Positions 54,179 to 62,177 of a stretch of DNA of 64,000 bases are shown piece after piece. The notes beneath the pieces are model-generated. The model ran no database searches. It was not told where the DNA came from and saw only the letters and a list, made by a program, of their open reading frames with translations. The stretch comes from Methanomicrobia archaeon. Lineage in GTDB: Archaea; Methanobacteriota_B; Thermococci; Methanofastidiosales; NM3. A program made the translations under genes and the position numbers. Within the stretch, counting starts at the first letter, position 1, and every line of letters begins with the position of its first letter. The stretch is taken from the NCBI GenBank assembly GCA_030603445.1, contig JAUVXU010000008.1, positions 1 to 64,000 of the forward strand. Direction: 5' to 3'.

Positions 54179-55062
54179 ACTACTTACCTTTTCTCATATT
54201 AATATTATTTTTATCAATAACATATATAGCGGGAAATTATCTTTGGTTAAAGATAATACACAAAGATACATATTACTTCAATTTACTATATTGTGGATTT
54301 GCAACAATATGCCTGATAATAGCATTAACATTAGTAACGCTTACACCTGAAGCAGGAGACATGTTCAAACAGCGCCTTATTATAGATTGTATCCAAAGCG
54401 CTATTGCAATAATGCTCTTAATCATGCTGCATAAGAAAGTTGTGTGGAAAGACCTACTACGCCAAATAAATAAAGATAGACAATTCATATTAATAACAAC
54501 AATATTTCTATTAGTTGGCATACTTCTTGGATTTGTTATACAAGAACAAGTGCTTGAATTTGTGGAACAACCATTTGAAAGCCTTGAAGAACTTGCAAAT
54601 TTGGCAGAAGGAAAACCATTTTGGGAAATTAGTATCCTCCTTTTTGGAAACAACTCTAGAGCTGCAATAAATATGAGCCTTGTTTTTCCCTTGATCCCGG
54701 TTATAGGTGGAATATACGTAATATTTTCTATGTTACTTAACGGCGCCATTATCGGGATTATTGGAGGAATAATAGACAAACCCGCCCTTTATCTTATTGT
54801 TGGCCTTATGCCACACGGGATATTTGAGATACCTGCAATCATACTTGCAGCAAGTATTGGTTTAAAACTAAGTATTTTTTTATCAAAAGGTATTATTAGA
54901 GCGATTCAAGATAAGGAAAGAAACGCTACATCAATTCTTATCGAGCATCTGCGTTATGGCACAGAATCTTTTAAAGTCTTATATATTGTTATCTTATTAT
55001 TGATCATAGCCGCCATTTTAGAATCCACCATCACCCCTGCACTCCTTGCATATTTAGATTAA
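54175..55062 (+). CDS. SpoIIM-family (stage II sporulation protein M-like) membrane protein
   Basis: This 295-residue protein has about six to seven transmembrane helices. The core (ISILLFGNNSRAAINMSLV, GAIIGIIGG, LPHGIFEIPAIILAA) is the SpoIIM/DUF95 signature, here LMPHGIFEIPAII. In archaea these proteins have no known job. It overlaps truD by 4 bp, so the genes are coupled. Confidence 0.85.
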   Translation: MNYLPFLILILFLSITYIAGNYLWLKIIHKDTYYFNLLYCGFATICLIIALTLVTLTPEAGDMFKQRLIIDCIQSAIAIMLLIMLHKKVVWKDLLRQINKDRQFILITTIFLLVGILLGFVIQEQVLEFVEQPFESLEELANLAEGKPFWEISILLFGNNSRAAINMSLVFPLIPVIGGIYVIFSMLLNGAIIGIIGGIIDKPALYLIVGLMPHGIFEIPAIILAASIGLKLSIFLSKGIIRAIQDKERNATSILIEHLRYGTESFKVLYIVILLLIIAAILESTITPALLAYLD

Positions 55063-55330
55063 TAAAAGGGGAAAACATTAAATTTGAAACTGTTAATTAA
55101 TCCATATAAAGAAAAATAATATACAAAAACCATAAATCTTAAATACAAGCCATATAAAAAGAGAATAAACAGAATATAGTTCGATATATTAAAACACAAA
55201 ATATATAAATAAAACATTAATAAAGCTAAATTACCAAGTTAACATGACGAACTACATTGTGCTTTTGAATGTTTAAAACGTATGATTTTGTCTACAAGAA
55301 AATAAGCATCAGAAACACAAAGGTGAGAGT
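55063..55330. promoter_or_regulatory. AT-rich leader region of the Tes-like gene
   Basis: The 268 bp have no gene. A TATA-like AAAATATATAAATAAAA is near 55198-55214, giving a leader of about 100 nt. That leader contains a 10-codon ATG frame (55244-55276); nothing shows it is translated. GGTGAGAGT precedes the ATG at 55331. Confidence 0.4.
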
Positions 55331-56830
55331 ATGAAAGAAATAAAAAAAACAAAATCTATATGCCCCGAATGTTTTCAAGTTATTGATGCAACGCTCTATG
55401 AAAAAAACGGGAAAATAATAATGGAAAAAGAGTGTAGCGAACATGGTCATTTTAGCGATATTGTCTGGTCTGATGCAAAATATTACCACTGGGCAGAATC
55501 GTATATGCATGATGGAACAGGTTTATCTAATCCACAAACAAAAGGAGATGATAACTGCCCATATGCATGTGGCATATGCAACAATCACCTTACATCCACA
55601 TTACTTGCAAATATTGATATAACAAACAGATGCAATATGCACTGCCCAATTTGTTTTGCAAATGCAGCTGCTGCAGGATATGTATTAGAACCATCAAAAA
55701 GCGAGATAACAACTATTTTAGAAAATCTGGTAAATGAGAAACCAGTACGTTGCTGGGGAGTTCAATTCTCTGGGGGAGAGCCTACAATACGAGACGATTT
55801 TCCAGAAATAATTGCTGAGGCAAAACGTCTAGGCTTTACACAAATTCAAATTGCAACAAATGGCAAGAGATTTTCAAAAGACCCAGAATTTGCCAAAAAA
55901 GTTCTAGATTCCGGAGTAAACACAGTATACTTACAATTCGATGGCATTAATGAAGCCCCATATATTGCAGCTAGAGGGTACAACGCACTTCCAGAAAAAT
56001 TGAAGGCAATTAAGAACATGCGTGACGTGGGATATACTTCTGTGGTGTTAGTTCCGACACTTGTAAAAGGAGTAAATGATGATCAAGTGGGAGATATTGT
56101 TCGCTTCGCAATGGACAATGGAGACATTATAAAAGGCGTGAACTTTCAACCAGTTTCTTTTTCAGGAAGAATCGACAAAGAAGAATTAGAGAAGAAGCGT
56201 ATCACGATTCCAGATCTTGGCAATCTTCTGGAAGAACAGACAAAAGGACAAATAGGGAAAAAGGACCTATATCCTGTACCCAGCGTCTCAGTTGTTTCGG
56301 ACATTATTGCTAAATGGAAACAAACACCCCAAGTAAGCCTTACATGCCATGCACACTGTGGTGTTGGTACTTATCTGTTCAAAAATAATGGAGATATAAT
56401 CCCAATTACACGATTTGTCGATGTTGATGGCTTGTTCAGTCTTTTAAAAGAAGTAAATGATGATATGGGAAATGGCGGGAAAATCGCAAAAGTAAAAGCT
56501 GTCACGAAGTTAAGCCGAGAAATACCTAAACTAATAGACAACTCGAAAGCACCAGATGGCCTCAATCTTAGAAACCTGCTGCTAAATATTATAACAAACG
56601 GCACAGTAGAGGATACTGCTGCTTTCCACAACAATACTTTGTTCCTTGGAGCTATGCACTTTATGGACCCATATAACTTTGACTTAGAACGTGTGTGTCG
56701 TTGTGGGATCCATTACGGCCTTCTTGATGGACGTGTTATACCATTTTGTACGTACAATACTTTGCATAGAGAAAAATTCGAAAAGAAGTATGGCATACCT
56801 CTTTCTGAATGGAAAAAACACAATAAATAA
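55331..56830 (+). CDS. Radical SAM protein, tetraether lipid synthase (Tes)-like
   Basis: This 499-residue protein has the radical SAM motif CNMHCPICF near residue 105, the SGGEP motif, and extra Cys sets: CPECF at the start with C-EHGHF, CPYACGIC before the core, and CRCGIHYGLLDGRVIPFC at the end. This set of clusters and the length match Tes (MJ0619-type), which joins two archaeol tails to make caldarchaeol (GDGT) membrane lipids. By-product is 5'-deoxyadenosine, substrate of a DadD-type deaminase as at 7.4 kb. Other Tes-like proteins exist, so GDGT synthesis is probable, not certain. Confidence 0.82.
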   Translation: MKEIKKTKSICPECFQVIDATLYEKNGKIIMEKECSEHGHFSDIVWSDAKYYHWAESYMHDGTGLSNPQTKGDDNCPYACGICNNHLTSTLLANIDITNRCNMHCPICFANAAAAGYVLEPSKSEITTILENLVNEKPVRCWGVQFSGGEPTIRDDFPEIIAEAKRLGFTQIQIATNGKRFSKDPEFAKKVLDSGVNTVYLQFDGINEAPYIAARGYNALPEKLKAIKNMRDVGYTSVVLVPTLVKGVNDDQVGDIVRFAMDNGDIIKGVNFQPVSFSGRIDKEELEKKRITIPDLGNLLEEQTKGQIGKKDLYPVPSVSVVSDIIAKWKQTPQVSLTCHAHCGVGTYLFKNNGDIIPITRFVDVDGLFSLLKEVNDDMGNGGKIAKVKAVTKLSREIPKLIDNSKAPDGLNLRNLLLNIITNGTVEDTAAFHNNTLFLGAMHFMDPYNFDLERVCRCGIHYGLLDGRVIPFCTYNTLHREKFEKKYGIPLSEWKKHNK

Positions 56831-56930
56831 TCGTGGAGTAATCATTACTTCCCCATATTTTTTTAATATTGACAAATAAAGGAACGAAACATTTATAATC
56901 ATGGATAGATTATCCATCCATGGTGATACT

Positions 56931-57323
56931 TTGGAAAAAAGAAACATGATGATGGCCGCCATAGTCGCTTTTGTTGTAATAGTCTCTATTGTAGGAACAT
57001 ATAATTACACTCAAAGGGACTCGGATAAAGCAACAGTAACGCTAATTATAGATTTCAACGGGTTTGGAGAAAACGTAACATATGAAAACGTCAAGATGCC
57101 AGAAAGTTCCACAGTGCTTGATTTGCTCAATAATAAGACGGACCTACAAACTGAAGATACGTCATTTGGAAAGATGGTAGTATCGATTAATGATGTAGCG
57201 CAAGATGCAGACAGTAACTTGTGGTGGACATACACCATAAACGATGAGTACGCTGCAGCTGGGGCAGAAGTACAGTTGCTCAACGATGGGGACATCATAA
57301 AATGGACTCTGAGTCAGTTCTAA
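56931..57323 (+). CDS. DUF4430 surface protein linked to ECF transporter
   Basis: This 130-residue protein has an N-terminal transmembrane anchor (MMMAAIVAFVVIVSIVGTYNY) and an outer DUF4430 domain: TVTLIIDFNG, STVLDLLNN, WWTYTINDEYA and NDGDIIKWTLSQF. The domain resembles the C-terminal part of transcobalamin. TTG at 56931 has GGTGAT 5 nt upstream; the ATG at 56901 lies only 5 nt after the TATA, so would not be on the mRNA. It overlaps the ECF component by 22 bp. Confidence 0.78.
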   Translation: MEKRNMMMAAIVAFVVIVSIVGTYNYTQRDSDKATVTLIIDFNGFGENVTYENVKMPESSTVLDLLNNKTDLQTEDTSFGKMVVSINDVAQDADSNLWWTYTINDEYAAAGAEVQLLNDGDIIKWTLSQF

Positions 57324-57853
57324 AATATAATGGTAGCAAAAAAATTGTACTGCTCTCAATATTCGTGGCATTGGGGGCAGTCTTTAAAGTATTCCTAGCA
57401 GTGATACCAAACGTAGAACTGGTAACTTTTTGGGTATTTGTAGTAACAATGGTCTACGGGGTAAAAATGGGATTCCTTACAGGATTTCTCTCAAATATCC
57501 TAGCTGATACGTATATCGGCGCAGGACCGTGGACCCCTTTTATTTCTCTTGCCTTTGGAATTGTAGCAATAATAACCCACTTTTATGCAAAAGCAGGATT
57601 TAACTCTAAAAAAGATTATATTTATTGTGGCATCCTTGTAACAGTAGTTTTCGATCTTTTTACAGTAGTAACAACAACGTGGCTAATACTCGGCGTCCCA
57701 CTCCCTGTAGCACTATATATGCAATATGGCATAATGCCGCCCCTATTCTATCCTTTTGGTATTGTGCATACTGTCTCCAATGCCGCAATATTCTCAATTG
57801 CCAGTGTGAAGATTATAAGTGTGCTAAAAACGAATTCCAGCATTTTTTATTAA
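57302..57853 (+). CDS. ECF transporter S-component
   Basis: This 183-residue protein has about six transmembrane helices in the ECF S-component style (AxxxV-type GAVFKVFLA, VYGVKMGFLTGFLSNILADTY). Such proteins capture a vitamin and share an EcfA/EcfT energising module, which is not in this window. With a DUF4430 partner, cobalamin or a corrinoid is a likely substrate, useful to a methanogen; that is an inference from neighbourhood. Confidence 0.82.
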   Translation: MDSESVLKYNGSKKIVLLSIFVALGAVFKVFLAVIPNVELVTFWVFVVTMVYGVKMGFLTGFLSNILADTYIGAGPWTPFISLAFGIVAIITHFYAKAGFNSKKDYIYCGILVTVVFDLFTVVTTTWLILGVPLPVALYMQYGIMPPLFYPFGIVHTVSNAAIFSIASVKIISVLKTNSSIFY

Positions 57854-57866
57854 ATAATACATAACA

Positions 57867-59060
57867 TCACTTAAGTAATGTCCTTGCTCTATCTCCAATT
57901 CTATCAGAATCAACATAGCATTGCTCAAGTCCAGGGACAACTACTCTCACAACAGATACGCCAACATCCTTGTTAGTGAGATCTACAACAGAAACTATGG
58001 GAAATCCCTTAGAAGATAATATACTTACCAACGCTTCTATATCATCACGCACATATTCTGTAGACAAAGAGGCAGTCTCTGAAAAAGATAATTTCTGATC
58101 ACTTGAAGAATACCACATCTTATTCATGCGTTTGATACGATCATAGCCTAGTTTTCTTTTGAAGGCGGATGCACTTGGATTTTCAGAATTAATCTTTATC
58201 TGGGTAAGCCTGCTTTGGGCAACTTCGGTTATGGCCCTTAAAAGTGCCACCCGGGGGTCTAAATGGGTGCCAACACCGATGTTTAAAAGAGTTGGATCTT
58301 TTAGCTTCACATCATCAGAAACTGCCACAAATGTTGGAATTCCAAGATCTGAAGTGATATCTTTTATACCAATCTCTACATCTGCATCAGAGAATTTATC
58401 AATCAATTTACATGTTTGGTTATCATTCGTATCAATCTTTACATCAAATGGTGTTCTTTTCACAATTTCTGCAAGAGACCATGCATCACGCTCTATAACT
58501 TCACATAAGGCATGCAAAATAGCTTCCTCAATACAATTGCCTGATGCCAAGCCGTTAGTATTTGAGCGAAATATCCATCCGTATCTGGGTGGAAACGGAT
58601 GAAAGACTGCATTAGAAGGAATATAAACGCCTTGTTTATCCACAAGATTAAAACCCTTGGTCCAACCAATTGTCATCCCCTCACTATAAGAATAAGGGTT
58701 TGGAAGCACCAAAGATGCGGGACGAATATAGTTAATAGGCAACTGTGAAGCTGCAGCAATTGTCACCATGTCCTCGTTTAACTCAGAACTCTGGCGTTCG
58801 ATAGCTTCCATCATTGCAGAGACTTTTGCCTCAATAGCTGTTGTTCCTTTGCCATTGTATACTTGTACTCCATTCCCATTAGAAACTGTTCTGCAAGATA
58901 TAAAAACAGGTATTCCAATCCTGTCAAGATGAGTAATCTCCTCAACGTTAGTAACGCCGATAGCAGACATCTTATTTTTTATCCTCGTGTATGTCTCTTC
59001 AGGATCAATTACCCTATGGGTGGTATCGACATATTTTTTTCTACATCGAGAAAGTTCCAT
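57867..59060 (-). CDS. YcaO-family ATP-dependent cyclodehydratase
   Basis: This 397-residue YcaO-domain protein has AIEAKVSAMMEAIERQSSE and EAILHALCEVIERDAWSL, the ATP/Mg-binding segments of the family, plus GVGTHLDPRVALLRAITEVAQSR. Methanogens use such an enzyme, with TfuA, to install thioglycine in methyl-coenzyme M reductase; others make azoline peptides. No TfuA or peptide substrate is nearby, so the McrA role is favoured only by the organism type. Stop is 14 bp from the convergent ECF gene. Confidence 0.85.
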   Translation of the reverse strand: MELSRCRKKYVDTTHRVIDPEETYTRIKNKMSAIGVTNVEEITHLDRIGIPVFISCRTVSNGNGVQVYNGKGTTAIEAKVSAMMEAIERQSSELNEDMVTIAAASQLPINYIRPASLVLPNPYSYSEGMTIGWTKGFNLVDKQGVYIPSNAVFHPFPPRYGWIFRSNTNGLASGNCIEEAILHALCEVIERDAWSLAEIVKRTPFDVKIDTNDNQTCKLIDKFSDADVEIGIKDITSDLGIPTFVAVSDDVKLKDPTLLNIGVGTHLDPRVALLRAITEVAQSRLTQIKINSENPSASAFKRKLGYDRIKRMNKMWYSSSDQKLSFSETASLSTEYVRDDIEALVSILSSKGFPIVSVVDLTNKDVGVSVVRVVVPGLEQCYVDSDRIGDRARTLLK

Positions 59061-59182
59061 AGAAAATACAAAAACAAAACACTATAATAATCTTCCCTTT
59101 TAACATAGGGACATATCTATGTATTTCCTTAACAACTAGCTATATCATGCAATGAAGTAGAAATATTAAATAGTTTCTACAA

Positions 59183-59437
59183 TTAGATGTTATATATATA
59201 ATTTGACGATGTAACATCCTTTTGATGCATAGCACCTTTTGATATAGATGTTTTCATAGGTGTCCATGAATTCATCCTATAGTCGCTTACTCTTGTCGTT
59301 GCAATTGTACCAAGACTCAATAACGCAGCACCAATGTATAACATCCAAAAAGTATTAGCTACAACTACTGGATTTTTGAATGCTAGAAATAACATTCCTG
59401 CTAAAACCGAGAACACAAACAGCATTTTTGATAACAT
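59183..59437 (-). CDS. Small two-helix membrane protein
   Basis: This 84-residue protein has two transmembrane helices (residues 1-20 and 28-46) and a hydrophilic tail containing TTRVSDYRMNS. A strong GGGTGGG lies 9 nt before the ATG, arguing it is genuine. Unrecognised; two palindromes lie upstream. Confidence 0.6.
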   Translation of the reverse strand: MLSKMLFVFSVLAGMLFLAFKNPVVVANTFWMLYIGAALLSLGTIATTRVSDYRMNSWTPMKTSISKGAMHQKDVTSSNYIYNI

Positions 59438-59457
59438 TCTTTTCCCACCCTGTATTT

Positions 59458-59521
59458 GTATAATGAAGACTCATTATACTAAATTTAATGTATATATTGG
59501 TATTACAATACCTATATACAT
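59458..59521 (-). promoter_or_regulatory. Tandem palindromes upstream of small membrane protein gene
   Basis: GTATAATGA-agac-TCATTATAC (59458-59479) is a perfect 9-bp inverted repeat. A second, ATGTATATA...TATATACAT with inner GGTATT/AATACC (59488-59521), has a 2-nt bulge. Both lie within 90 bp of the ATG at 59437 and cover likely TATA sequence, so could be operators. The rest of the gap to 59754 has no clear feature. Confidence 0.45.
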
Positions 59522-59754
59522 ATAGATATGAAGATATGTTATATTTAAATCTTTCGATAGAAAAGGTATATTAAGACCAATATTCTTTAATATACTCTAG
59601 CATGTGATACAAAATGGCATTACACTCTCTAAAAAATATGTGTCACTAGGAAAAAAATTATATAAAAACATTTTATTATCATTTTTTCAAAACTGTTACT
59701 AAACATTATATTGAATTAAAATACTAAAAAAATAAAAATAGATAAGAGGAACAG

Positions 59755-59832
59755 TGAGTCCATCGCGACTTGAACGCGAGGCTTTCTTCATGTCAAGTCC
59801 TGATATGACGTGATCGAATCATCTCTTGACTG
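59755..59832 (-). pseudogene. Decayed tRNA-like sequence
   Basis: A perfect T-arm (TCGCG-TTCAAGT-CGCGA on the minus strand, 59763-59779) is followed by acceptor-like TGGACTC and A. The 5' side CAGTCAA pairs at five of seven positions, and a D-stem-like GATG/CGTC is present. The anticodon loop TTGACAT equals that of the nearby tRNA-Val, but its stem cannot pair. It is probably a decayed tRNA copy. Confidence 0.5.
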
Positions 59833-59989
59833 CCTTTGTATATTATGTCAAATACAACAATATCTCCAAAAATATTTGATGATTTCCGGTGTTCGCCTCC
59901 TATGACGAAGGCATGAATTCTGATAATGGATAATAAGGAATAAGCGATATTCTTGGAAATCTAGCAGAAATACTGAAAATAATAAGAAA
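59833..59989. other. Spacer between tRNA-like relic and tRNA-Val
   Basis: The 157 bp contain no ORF with a start signal and no clear repeat. It may be part of a decayed duplication around the tRNA-Val gene. Confidence 0.3.
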
Positions 59990-60066
59990 TGGTGGGCCCG
60001 TCGAGATTTGAACTCGAGACCTCCGCCATGTCAAGGCGACGTCATAGCCAACTAGACCACGGGCCC
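59990..60066 (-). tRNA. tRNA-Val (GAC)
   Basis: Acceptor GGGCCCG/CGGGCCC, anticodon stem CGCC/GGCG around loop TTGACAT (anticodon GAC, Val), T-arm CTCGAG-TTCAAAT-CTCGA-like, discriminator A and encoded CCA (59990-59992). A TTTTTTAAAG TATA-like element lies about 40 bp upstream. Confidence 0.92.
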
Positions 60067-60129
60067 AATGTTATCAAGCAAAATAGGATTTTTATTTGTC
60101 TTTAAAAAACTTACTATTTGATAGCGAGC

Positions 60130-60309
60130 CTATTCTATTTTAGCCATAACAAATGCAAATATCCCTGCAAACAGCAATGCAATGATCACTGCACCTTTAA
60201 GGAAATAAATTAATTGTTGAGACCAATCAACAATACCATATGGCACCGCCAAATAAAGAGACACCGCAATCATTAATAAACCAATTATAACCCACAAAAT
60301 TTTATTCAT
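60130..60309 (-). CDS. Small two-helix membrane protein
   Basis: This 59-residue protein consists of two transmembrane helices (residues about 3-22 and 34-56) and a short polar loop (PYGIVDWSQQ). GGAGGGTG 7 nt before the ATG at 60309 supports translation; an in-frame GTG at 60318 is less likely. Unrecognised. Confidence 0.6.
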   Translation of the reverse strand: MNKILWVIIGLLMIAVSLYLAVPYGIVDWSQQLIYFLKGAVIIALLFAGIFAFVMAKIE

Positions 60310-60465
60310 AGTTAACACCCTCCAATATTTTATGGACTATGTATTTATTAGTGCTTATAAATTTACTCCCTAATAACCTATAAAATATGAATTATAATTT
60401 TATTTAAAAGATATAAAAGCCATAAAAAGAAAATACTTTAATACTAAGATTATACAATACTTAAT

Positions 60466-61431
60466 ATGCTCCCAATTACCTTCTCATCCCCGGCGCGGGT
60501 TGATTTATCCGGTGGTGCAGCAGACATCTTCGGACTTAGCACTCTTTCGGTTGCTATTGACATAAGAGCGTACTGTACTATCAAACAGAATGAACAAGGA
60601 ACGATTGTGGCAAATATTGGAAAAGGCGAAATACCTATCTCAATGGCATATGCGCCACCATACGCGATATTAAAGCATATTGTTCAGCATTTCTCATTAA
60701 ATGAAGCAATAACAATTGAGATAAAAACGGATATTCCGATGTCTGGCGGGCTTGGTGGATCAGCCTCCATTTCAGTTGCAGTGATTAGCGCCTTGAATAA
60801 ATGGAAAAATTGGGGGTTGACACGCTACCATATTGCAGAACATGCTCAAAGGGTGGAAACTGTTGAGATGAAGTTAAAAAATGGTTATCAAGATCAGTAC
60901 TGCTCGGCCTTTGGTAAATGTGTTTTTATGGACTTCAAAAATAAAGAGAATAGGGATATAGGGGAAGAACCATATGCTATAGTAGAACAGTTGCCAATTC
61001 CATACACGATTGTTGTGGCACATACAGGGATCAAACATAACTCGGGAGATGTGAATGCACAGACATATAATCTCTATCATAAAGGCGATACGAGCACTAT
61101 AAAAAACATCATGCGTCTGGACACCATAACACGAGAACTTAGGTCGGCCCTAATAGATAAAGATTTTTCTAAAACATGTAATATCATATCAGAAAATCAA
61201 GAAATAATAAAAAAGTTTAAACGATCCCTCCCAGAGAATGAAAAACTTATAGATGTAGCTATGAACTCGGGTGCTGGTGCTGCAAAGGTAACTGGAGCAG
61301 GATGCGGGGGATCGATTGCAGCACTGTGTGAAACTCCAGATATTGCACAAAATGTGGCATCTGCATTAAGAAAACATTCACAGTTTGTAAAAATATGTTC
61401 TGTTGCAGAAGGTGTGAGATATGAAGTATGA
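60466..61431 (+). CDS. GHMP-family sugar kinase
   Basis: This 321-residue kinase has SPARVDLSGGAADIFG at the start, the ATP motif PMSGGLGGSASISVAV, and SGAGAAKVTGAGCGGSI near the end, the three GHMP motifs. The N-terminus resembles heptose-7-phosphate and glucuronate kinases. It overlaps the HAD phosphatase by 11 bp; the pair could make a sugar phosphate for nucleotide sugars. The substrate is not determined. Confidence 0.87.
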   Translation: MLPITFSSPARVDLSGGAADIFGLSTLSVAIDIRAYCTIKQNEQGTIVANIGKGEIPISMAYAPPYAILKHIVQHFSLNEAITIEIKTDIPMSGGLGGSASISVAVISALNKWKNWGLTRYHIAEHAQRVETVEMKLKNGYQDQYCSAFGKCVFMDFKNKENRDIGEEPYAIVEQLPIPYTIVVAHTGIKHNSGDVNAQTYNLYHKGDTSTIKNIMRLDTITRELRSALIDKDFSKTCNIISENQEIIKKFKRSLPENEKLIDVAMNSGAGAAKVTGAGCGGSIAALCETPDIAQNVASALRKHSQFVKICSVAEGVRYEV

Positions 61432-62170
61432 TACAGTAGTCTTTGACTTAGATGGCGTTCTTTTAGAAGAAGGGAAGCTTACTTCCGAGGGAAAAATAGG
61501 AATAGAAATGCTTTTTGAGAAAGGCGTTCGTGTTATCTATTCATCCGGGAAAAATTATTGGTACACGGCCGGAGGCATCTCCTTCTCAAATATTATCAAG
61601 GACGACACAATAATCATAGCAGAAAATGGAGGCATCATATTCTTTCCATTGACAAAGGAGAAGTTGGTCTTGTCACAAGGATATGGCAATATTGCAAAAT
61701 TAGCAGAATATTTCTATAAGGAACACTGCACAAAAGATGGCAACCATACTGTGTTTAAAGACACAGGCGGTATCATATGGCAGGAGCCCAAGGAAACAAT
61801 ATTTACATTATTCCCCAAAGATAAAAACACGATCCCCATACTAAAAAAAGTACTTGAAGATATCATAATTCACTTGAATTTCCCTGTTTATGCAATAGAC
61901 CACTCTGATGCAGTTGACATAATGCCATTAAAGCAGCACAAAGGAAATGCACTCAAATACCTATCTAATAAAGGAATTATCAATATGGAAAAAACTGTAG
62001 CCTTTGGCGATGGAAACAACGATAAAGAGATGCTTGAGGAAGTTGGTATGCCAGTAACCGTTGACAACGCAAGTGACGCCATAAAACATATTGTAAGAAG
62101 TAGAGAAGGAATAATAACATCAAAAGGATATGGTAAAGGCGTGCTAGAAGCAATAGAACACTTGTTTTAA
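61421..62170 (+). CDS. HAD-superfamily (IIB-like) phosphatase
   Basis: This 249-residue HAD phosphatase has VVFDLDGVLLEEGKLT, YSSGKNYW (motif II), a Lys in PLKQHKGNALKYL and FGDGNNDKEML (motif IV). The cap domain is type IIB, like Cof or sugar phosphatases such as phosphoglycolate phosphatase of archaea. It is coupled to the GHMP kinase and probably acts on its product or precursor. It ends 8 bp from convergent sepS. Confidence 0.85.
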   Translation: MKYDTVVFDLDGVLLEEGKLTSEGKIGIEMLFEKGVRVIYSSGKNYWYTAGGISFSNIIKDDTIIIAENGGIIFFPLTKEKLVLSQGYGNIAKLAEYFYKEHCTKDGNHTVFKDTGGIIWQEPKETIFTLFPKDKNTIPILKKVLEDIIIHLNFPVYAIDHSDAVDIMPLKQHKGNALKYLSNKGIINMEKTVAFGDGNNDKEMLEEVGMPVTVDNASDAIKHIVRSREGIITSKGYGKGVLEAIEHLF

Positions 62171-62177
62171 GCAATCT

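Noticed and set aside
55244-55276. 10-codon frame in the leader of the Tes-like gene
   Set aside because: No ribosome-binding site and no regulatory residue pattern; such frames are expected by chance in 100 bp.
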